From assembly GCA_016219015.1 (NCBI GenBank), contig JACRCL010000010.1, positions 1 to 64,000 of the forward strand: a stretch of DNA of 64,000 nucleotides, in the 5' to 3' direction. Origin of the DNA: Deltaproteobacteria bacterium (GTDB lineage Bacteria > Desulfobacterota > GWC2-55-46). Below, piece by piece: positions 1-8,125 of the stretch (within the stretch, counting starts at the first letter, position 1; every line of letters starts with the position of its first letter). A program made the position numbers and the translations under genes. Under the pieces are notes generated by a model that had not been told where the DNA came from, made no database searches, and worked only from the letters and a program-made list of their open reading frames with translations.

Positions 1-130
1 ACTCCGCGTACCCCTTTGAGCTCAACACCTTCGTTATCGCGGCGGTAAGCGATGTCTTGCCGTGGTCGACGTGGCCTATCGTGCCTACGTTGATGTGCGG
101 CTTGGCTCTCTCAAATTTAGCCTTGCTCAT
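1..130 (-). CDS. tuf: Elongation factor Tu, N-terminal part (runs off the window)
   Basis: EF-Tu is the GTPase that delivers aminoacyl-tRNA to the ribosome. Only the first 43 codons lie in the window. They read [21 protein letters not shown] and continue with [15 protein letters not shown], which holds the P-loop (G1) motif GHVDHGKT. The gene follows four tRNA genes in the order Thr, Tyr, Gly, Thr, the arrangement of the E. coli thrU-tyrU-glyT-thrT-tufB operon, so it is probably co-transcribed with them from the promoter at 1325-1353. The 3' end lies outside the window. Confidence 0.97.
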   Translation of the reverse strand, partial: MSKAKFERAKPHINVGTIGHVDHGKTSLTAAITKVLSSKGYAE

Positions 131-187
131 GATTCCCTCCGGGGCTTTTTTTAATGGGCTGCGGTACTGCTTTTATTTCCTGCAACC

Positions 188-263
<76 letters not shown>

Positions 264-357
264 GAGTCGAACTCTACGCCCTTTGCGCCGCGGCATGCTT
301 AAAAGCCGTTTATTAACCGCCTTCGCGCGGCGCGCCGCAAATTCGTATATAATTATC

Positions 358-431
358 TGGAGCGGGTGATGGGAATCGAACCCACGCATCCAGCTTGGAA
401 GGCTGGAGTTCTACCATTGAACTACACCCGC
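358..431 (-). tRNA. tRNA-Gly (anticodon UCC)
   Basis: The minus strand reads GCGGGTGTAGTTCAATGG at the 5' end. The anticodon loop CCTTCCAAG gives UCC, the T-loop is GGTTCGATTCC, and the CCA end is encoded. It holds the position of glyT in the conserved Thr-Tyr-Gly-Thr-tuf operon. Confidence 0.97.
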
Positions 432-549
432 GTACCTGCCTGTTTCAATGGAGCGGGGAGTTGACGGCCAGCTCCCCCGTGAGCCTGAATCGCGTATTCG
501 CTTATGGCGTGCTTCCGAAAGCCGTCTGAACTTTCCGCCCCGCGGCATA

Positions 550-570
550 TGGTGGAGAGGGGAGGATTCG
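550..570 (-). repeat. Partial copy of the tRNA-Tyr 3' end (att-like)
   Basis: Bases 550-570 are an exact 21-base copy of 826-846, the CCA end, acceptor strand and part of the T-arm of the neighbouring tRNA-Tyr gene. A truncated 3' tRNA copy downstream of an intact tRNA is what site-specific integration into a tRNA 3' end leaves behind. The enclosed DNA is only 255 bases and codes for nothing recognisable. Confidence 0.75.
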
Positions 571-825
571 GGTCTACTCTCGTCGACGTCCTGTCTCCTC
601 AATCCGACCCGGCCGCCCTCACTTCCGGGCGCGTCCATGCGCCCTCTTCCTCGCTCCGCTCGGCCTCTATTCCTCGGCTCCATGCCTCGTCATTCCGGCC
701 ACACGCCTTCGCTTACGGACGCATCCATGCGTCCTTATCCTCGCACCTGCTCGGCGCTCAGGCGTTGCGGCTTACGCCGCCGGTTCGGGCGGTTTCGAAT
801 CCTCACCGGCGGCCCTGCTATAATC
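571..825. other. Non-coding insert between tRNA-Tyr and its 3' fragment
   Basis: This 255-base GC-rich stretch lies between the intact tRNA-Tyr and the duplicated 3' fragment. It has two imperfect direct copies of a unit starting GC(A/G)TCCATGCG at 631 and 721. A T-arm-like segment at about 791-807 (GGTTTCGAATCC) lies in the opposite orientation. No convincing ORF was seen. It could be a tiny satellite or integration remnant, or a degenerate tRNA-derived repeat. Confidence 0.45.
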
Positions 826-910
826 TGGTGGAGAGGGGAGGATTCGAACCTCCGAAGGCTGTGCCAGCAGATTTACAGTCTGCCCCCTTTGGCCGCTCGG
901 GAACCTCTCC
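826..910 (-). tRNA. tRNA-Tyr (anticodon GUA)
   Basis: This is an 85-base class II tRNA with a long variable arm. It starts GGAGAGGTTCCCGAGCGG, the anticodon loop ACTGTAAAT gives GUA, the T-loop is GGTTCGAATCC, and the CCA end is encoded. It matches tyrU of the tuf operon. Its 3' end is repeated at 550-570. Confidence 0.97.
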
Positions 911-1174
911 GGTTATCCGCATGAACAAAGCCAATCGATCTGGATACCTCAAGATGCCGAAAAAAAATCCGTCCCCGGCTCTTTCAGCCAGGGTGTTTTT
1001 CTCGACACCGTACCATTTTAAAAAAAATCTTTCCTTACGGCCTTCAGGCGCGTCGGCTTGAAAAGGGTAAAGGGATTTTAGGTTCCAATATACGGCGGAA
1101 CGGGCCAAACAAGCGCCATAAACAGCCCCGTCAAAAAGGCCTGCGTGAAAAAAGAGCGCCTGAAAGAAATATAC

Positions 1175-1249
1175 TGGAGCTGGCGATGGGATTCGAACCC
1201 GCAACCTGCTGATTACAAATCAGCTGCTCTACCATTGAGCTACGCCAGC
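1175..1249 (-). tRNA. tRNA-Thr (anticodon UGU)
   Basis: The minus strand starts GCTGGCGTAGCTCAATGG. The anticodon loop TTTGTAATC gives UGU, the T-loop is GGTTCGAATCC, and CCA is encoded. It is the first gene of the tRNA-tuf operon, like thrU. The 264 bases between it and tRNA-Tyr (911-1174) show no gene. Confidence 0.97.
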
Positions 1250-1324
1250 GTAAAACCTGAAGATTTCCAAAAAATAAAAAACGGCAGACTTCCCCTCTTA
1301 CAGACGGAGGAAACTGAATTTAAA

Positions 1325-1353
1325 TATATAAAACACTGTCAGAAGTTTGTCAA
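1325..1353 (-). promoter_or_regulatory. Sigma-70-type promoter of the tRNA-tuf operon
   Basis: On the minus strand a perfect -35 TTGACA (1353-1348) is followed after 17 bases by TATATA (1330-1325). It lies about 75 bases upstream of tRNA-Thr(UGU) and points into the operon, as expected for a strong stable-RNA promoter. Confidence 0.8.
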
Positions 1354-1416
1354 GGTTTTTTTTCGGGCGAGGTCAAACAAAAATCGTTGGAATTTTTAAG
1401 AAAAACCGCTTTTCCA

Positions 1417-1496
1417 TGAACACACATAGCGAGCGGACCGGGGTCGAAATCTCCCTCATGTGTCGAAGACCCTCCGAAGAAAAGCTGCGGGGAGAT
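1417..1496 (+). repeat. Dispersed intergenic repeat, copy 1
   Basis: The left block TGAACACACATAGCGAGCG and the right block CGAAGAAAAGCTGCGGGGAG also occur, in the opposite orientation and about 110 bases apart, at 21692-21800 inside the prophage-like region. The middle parts are related but differ in length. This indicates a dispersed element, probably a hairpin-forming repeat. It has no coding content. Confidence 0.6.
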
Positions 1497-1532
1497 CAAA
1501 ATTTTCCGCCATTAATGACGGAAAATTTTGAT
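1495..1532. terminator. Long AT-rich inverted repeat downstream of prfB
   Basis: Perfect 14-base arms (ATCAAAATTTTCCG and its complement, 1495-1508 and 1519-1532) flank a 10-base loop. It lies 43 bases past the prfB stop, before the divergent features of the tRNA promoter region, and could stop transcription from either side. There is no clean T-run beyond the stem. Confidence 0.45.
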
Positions 1533-1575
1533 GGTACGCGCGAATAATAATTATACCACAGCCGCCCGTTTTCCG

Positions 1576-2692
1576 CTATCCTCCGGCCTTTGCCCTGTCC
1601 GAGACCCCGAGGAGATACACCTCGATGAACTCATCGAGCCCCCCGTCGAGGACCGCGTCCACGTTGCCGGCCTCCATGCCCGTCCTGTGGTCCTTGACGA
1701 GCCTGTAAGGCTGGAGCACGTAGGACCTTATCTGGCTCCCCCAGGCGATATCGCGTTTCTCCTTGTGGTACTCCTGCATCTTCTCTTCCTGCTCCTTGAG
1801 CTTTAGCTCGTAGAGGCGGGCCCTTAAGAGCTTCATGGCCATCGCCCTGTTCTTGTGCTGGCTCCTCTCGTTCTGGCACTGTACCACTATGCCGGTCGGC
1901 ATGTGGGTTATGCGGATGGCCGAGTCGGTCTTGTTGACGTGCTGGCCGCCCGCGCCGCTTGCGCGGAAGGTATCGACCTTCAGGTCGGCCTCGTTTATCT
2001 CGACCTCTATGTCGTCCTCTATCTCGGGGTAGACGAATACCGAGGCGAAGGACGTATGCCTTCTTTTATTCGCGTCAAAGGGCGATATCCTCACCAGCCT
2101 GTGCACGCCCATCTCCGCCTTAAGGTACCCGTACGCGTACTCGCCCCCGACCGTGAAGGTGACGCTCTTTATCCCGGCCTCCTCGCCCTGGAGGAAATCC
2201 ACCACCTCCACCTTGTAGCTCTTCTTCTCGGCCCACCTCAAGTACATCCGTAATAGCATATCGGCCCAGTCCTGCGCCTCGGTGCCTCCGGCCCCGGGGT
2301 GGATCGATACTATGGCGTTAAGCCTGTCGCGCTCGCCGGAGAGCATCCTCTGCACCTCGGACGCCCTTATCGCGCCGCGGGCCTCGGCGAGCTTATCGGA
2401 CGCCTCCTTTGCCGAAGCCGCGTCGTGCGCCTCTTCTGCAAGCTCAAGGAGCACCTCGGACTCTTCTATTAGAGTGCCTATCTTATTTATTCCGGAGAGG
2501 CCCGCCTCGATCGCGGCCTTCCTCTTCATGAGCCTCTGCGCCTCGTTCTGGTCGGACCAGAGCGCAGGGTCGGCTATCTTAGCCTCGATTTCCTTAAATT
2601 CCTTTGATTGCGTTTCCTGGTCAAAGAAAGCTCCTCAGATCCTCGAACTTGGACCTTACCTCTGAAAGGGCCGCTTTTGTCTCTTCAAACAT
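1576..2692 (-). CDS. prfB: Peptide chain release factor 2, with programmed +1 frameshift
   Basis: RF2 recognises UAA and UGA stops and triggers release of the finished peptide. The first 23 codons (MFEETKAALSEVRSKF, then EDLRSFL) end at an in-frame TGA at 2623-2621. Reading continues in the +1 frame as LDQETQSKEF, giving about 371 residues in all, normal for RF2. The GGQ loop (ASGAGGQHVNKTDSAIR) and the SPF anticodon-mimic motif (RISPFDANKRR) are present. Taking the first in-frame ATG of the long frame as the start would lose the N-terminal domain. An inverted repeat follows the gene. Confidence 0.96.
2619..2638 (-). promoter_or_regulatory. prfB autoregulatory frameshift site
   Basis: The minus strand reads AGGAGC TTT CTT TGA C: an internal Shine-Dalgarno-like AGGAG just ahead of the slippery CTT and the in-frame TGA. 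In E. coli prfB, low RF2 lets the ribosome pause at this UGA and slip +1, so RF2 controls its own level. All parts of that signal are visible here. Confidence 0.93.
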
Positions 2693-2740
2693 TACAAAGA
2701 CCTCCGTTTAATAAATTGGTGAAAAACTCAAGATTATATT

Positions 2741-2864
2741 CAGGCTGCTCAAAAAGTCCAAGATGCAAGGAGTCGAAAAATGAGGAATGAGGCGTACTTA
2801 TCTCGTACGCTGCAATGACGAATTTTGAAGACGACACAGCAGATTGGGCTTTTTCAGCAGCCTG
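2741..2864 (+). repeat. Dispersed repeat family 1, copy A
   Basis: This 124-base element has ends CAGGCTGCTCAAAAAG and CTTTTTCAGCAGCCTG, an imperfect terminal inverted repeat. Its interior has the AGGAATGAG(A/G)CGTACT block seen in the copies at 8126-8241 and 40677-40799. It overlaps the 3' end of lnt, so the last roughly 20 Lnt residues are encoded within it. Elements of this type are common between genes in deltaproteobacterial genomes. It has no coding capacity of its own. Confidence 0.75.
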
Positions 2865-4378
2865 CCAAGTCCTGCTATCACAAATATGCCTGATAAGGCA
2901 AGGCACCCGTAGGCGAAGATATCTCCCCGCATGGTATAGAACGTCAACCCGCCGTCCCTGAGCCTTATGTCGTCTATTATATCCGTCCTCTCGAAGAGGG
3001 CGGTTTTTTTCCTTACCCTGCCAACGGGGTCCACGACGGCGCTTATGCCGGTATTGGCGGCCCTCAGCAGATACACCCTGTTCTCCACGGCCCTCAATAC
3101 GGCCATCTCGAAGTGCTGGTAAGGGGCCGACGTATAGCCGAACCACGCGTCGTTGGTGATGTTCGCGAGCACGGTCGCCCCGTTCCTTACGGAAAGCCTC
3201 GCTATCTCCGGGAATATCGACTCGTAGCAGATAAGGGTCCCGATGCCTCCGCCCTCGAACTTTATCGGTATGGCCCCGGGCCCTTCCGCGAAGTCACCCA
3301 CGCCTTCGGTAAGCTTATGGATGAAAGGCAGGAACCTTTTCAAGGGCACATACTCGCCGAAGGGCACCAGGTGCATCTTGTCGTACCTGCCCACGGCCTC
3401 TCCGGCGGGAGACAGGAGATAGGCGCTGTTGAAATAATTCAACTTGCCGGCCGCCTGATTATAATTGTACGAGGGGCTGCCGGTCAATACGAAACTCCCG
3501 GACTCCTTCAGTATCCTCCCCACCTCCCCGTCCCTCACGGCGTCAGGCTCGAAGAAGAAGGGTATCGCCGTCTCGGGCCAGACGATAAGGCGCGCCTCTT
3601 TCCTTCCGGCCTCGAGGGTAAGCTCCCTGTATATCTCCAGCGTCTCTTTCCGGAACGACGAATCCCACTTGAGCGACTGGTCTATAGAGCCCTGCGCTAT
3701 GCCTACCCTCAAGCCCCTCCAGCGCGCGGCGTCCGAATCGACCTGCTTTATCCTCAGGTACCCGTAGCCGAAGGTCGAGGTAAGCATCAGGAGCGCGAAG
3801 AGCGATTCCTTTAAAGGGTTGCTGCCGCCCCTCAAGAGGGACCTCACATTAAGATACAGCGCGGCATTCACGAGCACTATCATGAAAGATACCCCCCAGA
3901 CGCCGGTGATGTCGGCTATCTGGATGACAGGGAGATAATTCATCTGCGAATAGCCGAGGAGCACCCACGGAAAACCCGTAAAGAGATACCCCCGGACGTA
4001 TTCGAGGCCGACCCAGACGGACGGCAGGAGTATCATCCGCGTTATGGGGCTTGTATCAGCCTTTGCGGAGATTAACAGGCCGAAGACGGCCGGGTAGAGG
4101 CTCAGGTACGCCACGAGCGCGAGCATCACTCCAACACCCGCTGCGAAAGGCACGCCGCCGTAGTAGTACATCGAGTGGACGACCCAGTAGACCGTCCCGA
4201 GGAAAAAGGCGGACCCGAAGACGAAGCCTAAAAAGAAGCCCCTCTTTTTACCCGCGCCCTCAAGGGCGAAAAATAGCGGGATGAACGCCGCCCACGCGAG
4301 GAAGCCGAGCCCGAACGGCGGAAAGGCCAGGACGAGGGCCGCCCCGGAAAGAAATGACAGGAGTATCCTTTTTATCAT
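2798..4378 (-). CDS. lnt: Apolipoprotein N-acyltransferase
   Basis: Lnt is an inner-membrane enzyme that adds the third acyl chain to the N-terminal cysteine of lipoproteins. The 526 residues begin with a run of hydrophobic helices (about 1-210) and then a nitrilase-fold domain. The catalytic Glu-Lys-Cys triad lies in VWPETAIPFF, YDKMHLVPFGEYVP and GTLICYESIFPE, followed by ITNDAWFG. A last hydrophobic segment precedes the C-terminus. Its start overlaps the stop of the DgkA-PAP2 gene by four bases, so the two are probably translationally coupled. The C-terminal tail KKPNLLCRLQNSSLQRTR derives from a dispersed repeat and is probably not native. Confidence 0.95.
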   Translation of the reverse strand: MIKRILLSFLSGAALVLAFPPFGLGFLAWAAFIPLFFALEGAGKKRGFFLGFVFGSAFFLGTVYWVVHSMYYYGGVPFAAGVGVMLALVAYLSLYPAVFGLLISAKADTSPITRMILLPSVWVGLEYVRGYLFTGFPWVLLGYSQMNYLPVIQIADITGVWGVSFMIVLVNAALYLNVRSLLRGGSNPLKESLFALLMLTSTFGYGYLRIKQVDSDAARWRGLRVGIAQGSIDQSLKWDSSFRKETLEIYRELTLEAGRKEARLIVWPETAIPFFFEPDAVRDGEVGRILKESGSFVLTGSPSYNYNQAAGKLNYFNSAYLLSPAGEAVGRYDKMHLVPFGEYVPLKRFLPFIHKLTEGVGDFAEGPGAIPIKFEGGGIGTLICYESIFPEIARLSVRNGATVLANITNDAWFGYTSAPYQHFEMAVLRAVENRVYLLRAANTGISAVVDPVGRVRKKTALFERTDIIDDIRLRDGGLTFYTMRGDIFAYGCLALSGIFVIAGLGRLLKKPNLLCRLQNSSLQRTR

Positions 4379-5109
4379 TTGAGCGTCATGAAAAAGATGC
4401 GGAATACGAGGAGCGTAACCCCGAACCCGAGCAAGGCCCCAAGTATAACCTCGAGTCTTGAATGTATGCCCATGATGAGCCTCGAGTGGCTGACCATAAC
4501 CGCCATGGCGAAGGCGAGTATCGAGACAAGGGGGTTGAGCGTAAGGAGGCTTATCGAGGTGAAGAGCGAAAACGCCACTGCCGAATGGCCGCTCGGCATG
4601 CCCCCGTGGAGCGGGTGGCCCTTGCCTGCTTTGGCCTTCAGTGTCACGACGGCTATGAGCACGAGAAGGAGCGCGATTACCGCTATGTGCCCCGAGAACA
4701 TCCGCGCCTCCCTTAGCGCCAACCCCGTGGGGTCGGAAATGTACTTCGAGAATATCATGTATACCGTTATCGCCACGCCTATGGCGGCGATAAGGACGGC
4801 GCCCGCGGAGACGTCCTTGGCGTTCTTGGCGAGCAGATGGTGCCTCTCTTCTATCAGGTTCACCGCCTCCTCAATGGCGGTATTGAGCATCTCGGCGAAG
4901 AGGAGGATCAGTATCGAGATGGCGAACAGGACGAACTCGACCATCGGCAGCTCAAGGAACAGGCTCAGGAAGAGCGCCCCGGCCGCTATCACGTAATGGT
5001 ACCTTATGTGCCGCTGGGTCTTAAAGGCGTATATGACGCCCTCTATGGCGTAATTGAGCGACTCGAACCAGCTCTTTGGCTTTTTTACGGCTTCAGGGGA
5101 TTTTTCCAT
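4375..5109 (-). CDS. Diacylglycerol/undecaprenol kinase fused to a PAP2 phosphatase
   Basis: Residues 1-120 match the DgkA family of small integral-membrane lipid kinases: three hydrophobic helices, the motif EMLNTAIEEAVNLIEE and AKDVSAGAVL. Residues 150-244 match the PAP2 acid-phosphatase family: KAKAGKGHPLHGGMPSGHSA and SRLIMGIHSRLEVILGA. Kinase and phosphatase therefore act on lipids at the same membrane, probably recycling diacylglycerol or undecaprenyl phosphates. It lies in the run phoH, ybeY, this gene, lnt, overlapping lnt by four bases. The fusion is clear in sequence; the exact substrate is inferred. Confidence 0.88.
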   Translation of the reverse strand: MEKSPEAVKKPKSWFESLNYAIEGVIYAFKTQRHIRYHYVIAAGALFLSLFLELPMVEFVLFAISILILLFAEMLNTAIEEAVNLIEERHHLLAKNAKDVSAGAVLIAAIGVAITVYMIFSKYISDPTGLALREARMFSGHIAVIALLLVLIAVVTLKAKAGKGHPLHGGMPSGHSAVAFSLFTSISLLTLNPLVSILAFAMAVMVSHSRLIMGIHSRLEVILGALLGFGVTLLVFRIFFMTLK

Positions 5110-5159
5110 TTAAAGGCTTTTACCCTTTTGCGTTCCATGCTTTCGTAAGCGGCGGGATA

Positions 5160-5591
5160 TCAAAAGAACCCCTCCTCCTTCAACCCCCTCATGAGCTCAT
5201 CTTCCCTTGCCCTCATCTCCTTTGCCTGCCTGCCGCCTTTGACATGGTCGTGGCCGAGCAGGTGCAGCAACCCGTGAGAGACAAGCCTCGCCAGCTCCTC
5301 TTTCTCGCTTACCCTGAAGGCGTAAGCCTGCGAAGAAGCCCTTTCGATCGAGATGACTATATCACCGAGCAGATCGGCATCGTCCATGGGGAAGCTCAGG
5401 ACGTCCGTCGGCTTGTCCTTTTTCCTGTAGGCCCTGTTAAGCCCCCTTATCCCTTCATCGTCGGTAAGGAGGATGCTCAACTCGCGGCCCTTCAGGCCGA
5501 GCCTTTTCAAGGCCGCCCCCGCCAGCTTTTTTATCATTGGACCGTGGGGGCCCTTTCTTCCGCCGGTATCGACCTTGACGGAGACCGCCAC
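5160..5591 (-). CDS. ybeY: Endoribonuclease YbeY (rRNA maturation)
   Basis: YbeY is a zinc-dependent RNase needed for 16S rRNA 3' end maturation and ribosome quality control. The 143-residue protein has the metal-binding motif HGLLHLLGHDH near residue 115 and the family segment RKKDKPTDVLSFPMDD. The start is GTG, and its G is the last base of the phoH stop TAG (TAGTG), so translation is coupled. The pairing with phoH upstream is the classic ybeZ-ybeY order. Confidence 0.95.
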   Translation of the reverse strand: MAVSVKVDTGGRKGPHGPMIKKLAGAALKRLGLKGRELSILLTDDEGIRGLNRAYRKKDKPTDVLSFPMDDADLLGDIVISIERASSQAYAFRVSEKEELARLVSHGLLHLLGHDHVKGGRQAKEMRAREDELMRGLKEEGFF

Positions 5592-6595
5592 TATGCCTCT
5601 TCCTCCGCGGCCGCGGCCACGGCCCTCTTTTTGGACTCCATCTTCTCGAACGCCTTTATGACCTTCTGCACAAGCGGGTGGCGTACGACGTCGGCCTCGG
5701 AGAACAGGACGAACTCCATGCCCTCGACGTCCTGCAGTATCTTCTGCGCCTCCACGAGCCCGGAGGGCTTCGCAAGGGGCAGGTCTATCTGCGTGATATC
5801 GCCGGTGACGACGGCCTTCGAGCCGAAGCCGAGCCTCGTAAGGAACATCTTCATCTGCTCGATGGTCGTATTCTGCGCCTCGTCAAGTATCACGAAAGAG
5901 TCGTTCAATGTCCTTCCCCTCATGAACGCGAGCGGGGCGACCTCAATGGTGCCGCGCTCAAGGAGCTTCTCGGCCCTCTCGTAGTCCATCATGTCGTGTA
6001 GCGCGTCATAGAGAGGCCTGAGATATGGGTCTACCTTTGCGGCCAGGTCGCCGGGCAGGAACCCGAGCTTCTCCCCGGCCTCCACGGCCGGCCTCGTAAG
6101 GATTATCCTGTCGACCTCCTTGCTCGTGAGCGCGGCAACGGCCATGGCCATGGCGAGGTAGGTCTTTCCGGTCCCGGCCGGGCCTATCCCGAAGACGATA
6201 TCGAACTTTCTTATGGCGTCGATGTACCTTTTCTGGGCTACGCTCTTGGGCGCGATTATCTTTTTTCTGAAGGAGACGTAGACGGTGTCCATGAACACGT
6301 CGGCAAGGCGGACGTCCCTGTCGGACGAGACCATCCTTAACGCGTATTCAAAGTCGTGGGGGTATAATGGGTAACCCTTCTCAAGGAGGCCGTACAGCTC
6401 GGTAATAAGCCGTTCCGCGAGATCGACGTCACCGGGGGCTCCGGACACAGTCACGAGGTTCCCCCTCGTATTGAGCTCGACCTTGAGTTTTTTCTCGAAG
6501 AGCTTGAGGTTCACGCCCCCCTCGCCGAAAAGGCGCGCGGCGAGGTTATTGTCCTCAAGTGTCAGCTGTTTTTTTACTTTCCCGTTTTTTTCCAA
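5591..6595 (-). CDS. PhoH-family ATPase (YbeZ/PhoL type)
   Basis: This is a cytoplasmic NTPase thought to work with YbeY in RNA metabolism. The 334 residues contain an N-terminal KH-like region (about 1-100), the Walker A motif [15 protein letters not shown] near 145, the Walker [10 protein letters not shown] near 235 and GDITQIDLP. The C-terminus is Ala/Glu-rich. It is the first gene of the phoH, ybeY, dgkA-PAP2, lnt group, with a candidate promoter at 6688-6716. Confidence 0.94.
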   Translation of the reverse strand: MEKNGKVKKQLTLEDNNLAARLFGEGGVNLKLFEKKLKVELNTRGNLVTVSGAPGDVDLAERLITELYGLLEKGYPLYPHDFEYALRMVSSDRDVRLADVFMDTVYVSFRKKIIAPKSVAQKRYIDAIRKFDIVFGIGPAGTGKTYLAMAMAVAALTSKEVDRIILTRPAVEAGEKLGFLPGDLAAKVDPYLRPLYDALHDMMDYERAEKLLERGTIEVAPLAFMRGRTLNDSFVILDEAQNTTIEQMKMFLTRLGFGSKAVVTGDITQIDLPLAKPSGLVEAQKILQDVEGMEFVLFSEADVVRHPLVQKVIKAFEKMESKKRAVAAAAEEEA

Positions 6596-6687
6596 TTATT
6601 ACCCGGCGTTTTACGCGAAAACGCGTTAGACTTCAAACCCGCCCCGGCCAGATAATAATATTATGCCAGTGCAGACCTTGATATGAA

Positions 6688-6716
6688 ATATTAACATGAT
6701 TCAAGAGGTTTTGCAA
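6688..6716 (-). promoter_or_regulatory. Candidate promoter of the phoH-ybeY-dgkA-lnt group
   Basis: The minus strand has TTGCAA (6716-6711), 17 bases, then TAATAT (6693-6688), about 90 bases ahead of the phoH start. It matches the sigma-70 consensus fairly well. The intergenic stretch 6596-6835 holds no gene. Confidence 0.55.
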
Positions 6717-6732
6717 TTTACGGTTTAAACCG

Positions 6733-6762
6733 AAGCTCCCCGCGGTCTTCCGCTGGGAGCTT
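6733..6762. other. GC-rich hairpin upstream of the phoH promoter
   Basis: Arms of 13 bases (AAGCTCCCCGCGG and CCGCTGGGAGCTT, one mismatch) surround a 4-base loop. The palindrome CGGTTTAAACCG at 6721-6732 adjoins it. Neither strand has a T-run, so it is not a typical terminator; it may be an operator or a degenerate repeat. Confidence 0.4.
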
Positions 6763-6783
6763 TAAGACGCAGCCTCCTAAAAT

Positions 6784-6810
6784 AAAAAAGCCCCGGTATT
6801 TTCCGGGGCC
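6784..6810 (-). terminator. Intrinsic terminator after lpxC
   Basis: The minus strand shows stem GCCCCGG/CCGGGGC followed by TTTTTTATT, 25 bases past the lpxC stop. This is a textbook rho-independent terminator. Confidence 0.85.
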
Positions 6811-6835
6811 TCTGTCTCCAAGTATCTTGTTTTCG

Positions 6836-7777
6836 TTAAACAGTCGCCATAAGCTCGGGGGCCATCTGCGCGGCCGGGGCGGCGGTGACGAAGTCCGTAA
6901 GCTCCCACCTGCCGGGCTTTTTTATGACTTCCTGCACGAGCCTGTGGTTAAGCGAGTGCCCTGACCTGAATGCTATGAGGCGGCCTATGACAGGCGCTCC
7001 GAGGAGGAATATGTCCCCTATCATGTCGAGGACCTTATGCCTTACGAACTCGTCGGGGTACCTGAGCCCGCCTTCGTTCAGTATGCCGGTATCGGTGATG
7101 ATTATGGCGTTCTCGGGCGACCCGCCTTTGGCGAGGCCATTCTTTCTGAGCATCTCGACGTCGCTCAAGAAGCCGAATGTCCTGGCCCTGCCGATATCTT
7201 CCCTGAAAAGGTTGTTAGAGAAGTTCCCGGAGAAGGACTGACGGGTCAGGAACGGGTGCGAGAAGTCTATGCCGTAATCTACCGTAAGCTCCATCTCATC
7301 CGCCGGAAGGAGCGCCACGTACTTGTCCCCGTCCGCTATCCTTATCGGCCTTTTTATGACAAGGTATCTCCTGGGGGCCGGAAGGGCCTCAAGGCCCGCC
7401 CCCTCTATCATCTCTATGAAGTGCGAGGAACTCCCGTCCATTATCGGGACCTCCGGGCCGTCGAGCTCTACCACGGCGTTATCTACCCCGAGCCCGTGGA
7501 ACGCCGCCATCAGGTGCTCGACGGTCGATACCGTGACGCCGTTCTGCCCGAGGGTGGTGGCGTAGCTCGTATTAACGACGTTCGAAGCCTCGGCCCTTAT
7601 CGAGGGGGCGCAAGGCACGTCTTTTCTTATGAAGGTAATGCCGGTATCCTCAGCCGAGGGCAGGATCTTCACATTGATGACGAACCCGGTATGAAGCCCT
7701 ATGCCGGAGAACCCTACAGCCTTCCTTATGGTCTTCTGCATATTCATGCCAGTGTATAAAAGCAATATCTGTGCCAT
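6836..7777 (-). CDS. lpxC: UDP-3-O-acyl-N-acetylglucosamine deacetylase
   Basis: LpxC is the zinc enzyme of the first committed step of lipid A synthesis. Of up to 313 residues, family similarity begins at MQKTIRKAVGFSGIGLHTG. Metal and catalytic segments SVEHLMAAFHGLGVDN, HKVLDMIGDIFLLG and FRSGHSLNHRL are present. The first ATG (7777) has an AAAGGT about 8 bases upstream. An ATG at 7747 or 7741 would fit the usual family start better but has no clear ribosome-binding site. The gene stands alone with its own terminator and supports a lipopolysaccharide-bearing outer membrane. Confidence 0.95.
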   Translation of the reverse strand: MAQILLLYTGMNMQKTIRKAVGFSGIGLHTGFVINVKILPSAEDTGITFIRKDVPCAPSIRAEASNVVNTSYATTLGQNGVTVSTVEHLMAAFHGLGVDNAVVELDGPEVPIMDGSSSHFIEMIEGAGLEALPAPRRYLVIKRPIRIADGDKYVALLPADEMELTVDYGIDFSHPFLTRQSFSGNFSNNLFREDIGRARTFGFLSDVEMLRKNGLAKGGSPENAIIITDTGILNEGGLRYPDEFVRHKVLDMIGDIFLLGAPVIGRLIAFRSGHSLNHRLVQEVIKKPGRWELTDFVTAAPAAQMAPELMATV

Positions 7778-7874
7778 AGGTAAGTACCTTTAAATTCAAT
7801 AAGTTAGAAAGTCTAAAGGCCCCGGTAAGTGTATTATTAATGCCACAAAAAGATTAAAAATCTCTTTTTTACAA

Positions 7875-8084
7875 CTATCTCCGGGTGAAGAAGTAGAGTA
7901 TGAGCGAGAGGATTATGCTTATCACTATTGAGGTAGCGAGCGGGAAGTAAAAGACGAAATTGTCGCGTTTTATGAAGATATCGCCGGGGAGCTTGCCGAG
8001 GAACGGGACCTTCGGGGCAAAGGTCAGCATAAGGCCTGCTATTACGATTACGGCGCCGATTATTATGAGGGTCCTTCCGAGCAT
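7875..8084 (-). CDS. DUF2905 family small membrane protein
   Basis: The 69-residue protein has two hydrophobic segments (about 5-25 and 45-66) joined by the conserved motif PFLGKLPGDIFIKRDNF, typical of DUF2905. The function is unknown. It lies between lpxC and the prophage-like block and is read in the same direction as lpxC. Confidence 0.85.
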   Translation of the reverse strand: MLGRTLIIIGAVIVIAGLMLTFAPKVPFLGKLPGDIFIKRDNFVFYFPLATSIVISIILSLILYFFTRR

Positions 8085-8125
8085 GGAATTGATTATAATC
8101 GGCAGGGGGAAGGGATGTCAAGGTT

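Noticed and set aside
791-825. T-arm-like GGTTTCGAATCC, perhaps another tRNA gene
   Set aside because: The stem bases around it do not pair and no anticodon or acceptor stem can be built. It is kept only as part of the insert description.
448-1061. Overlapping plus-strand frames of up to 185 codons across the tRNA cluster
   Set aside because: They run through intact tRNA genes in reverse and through GC-rich non-coding DNA. Composition and lack of ribosome sites point to chance frames.
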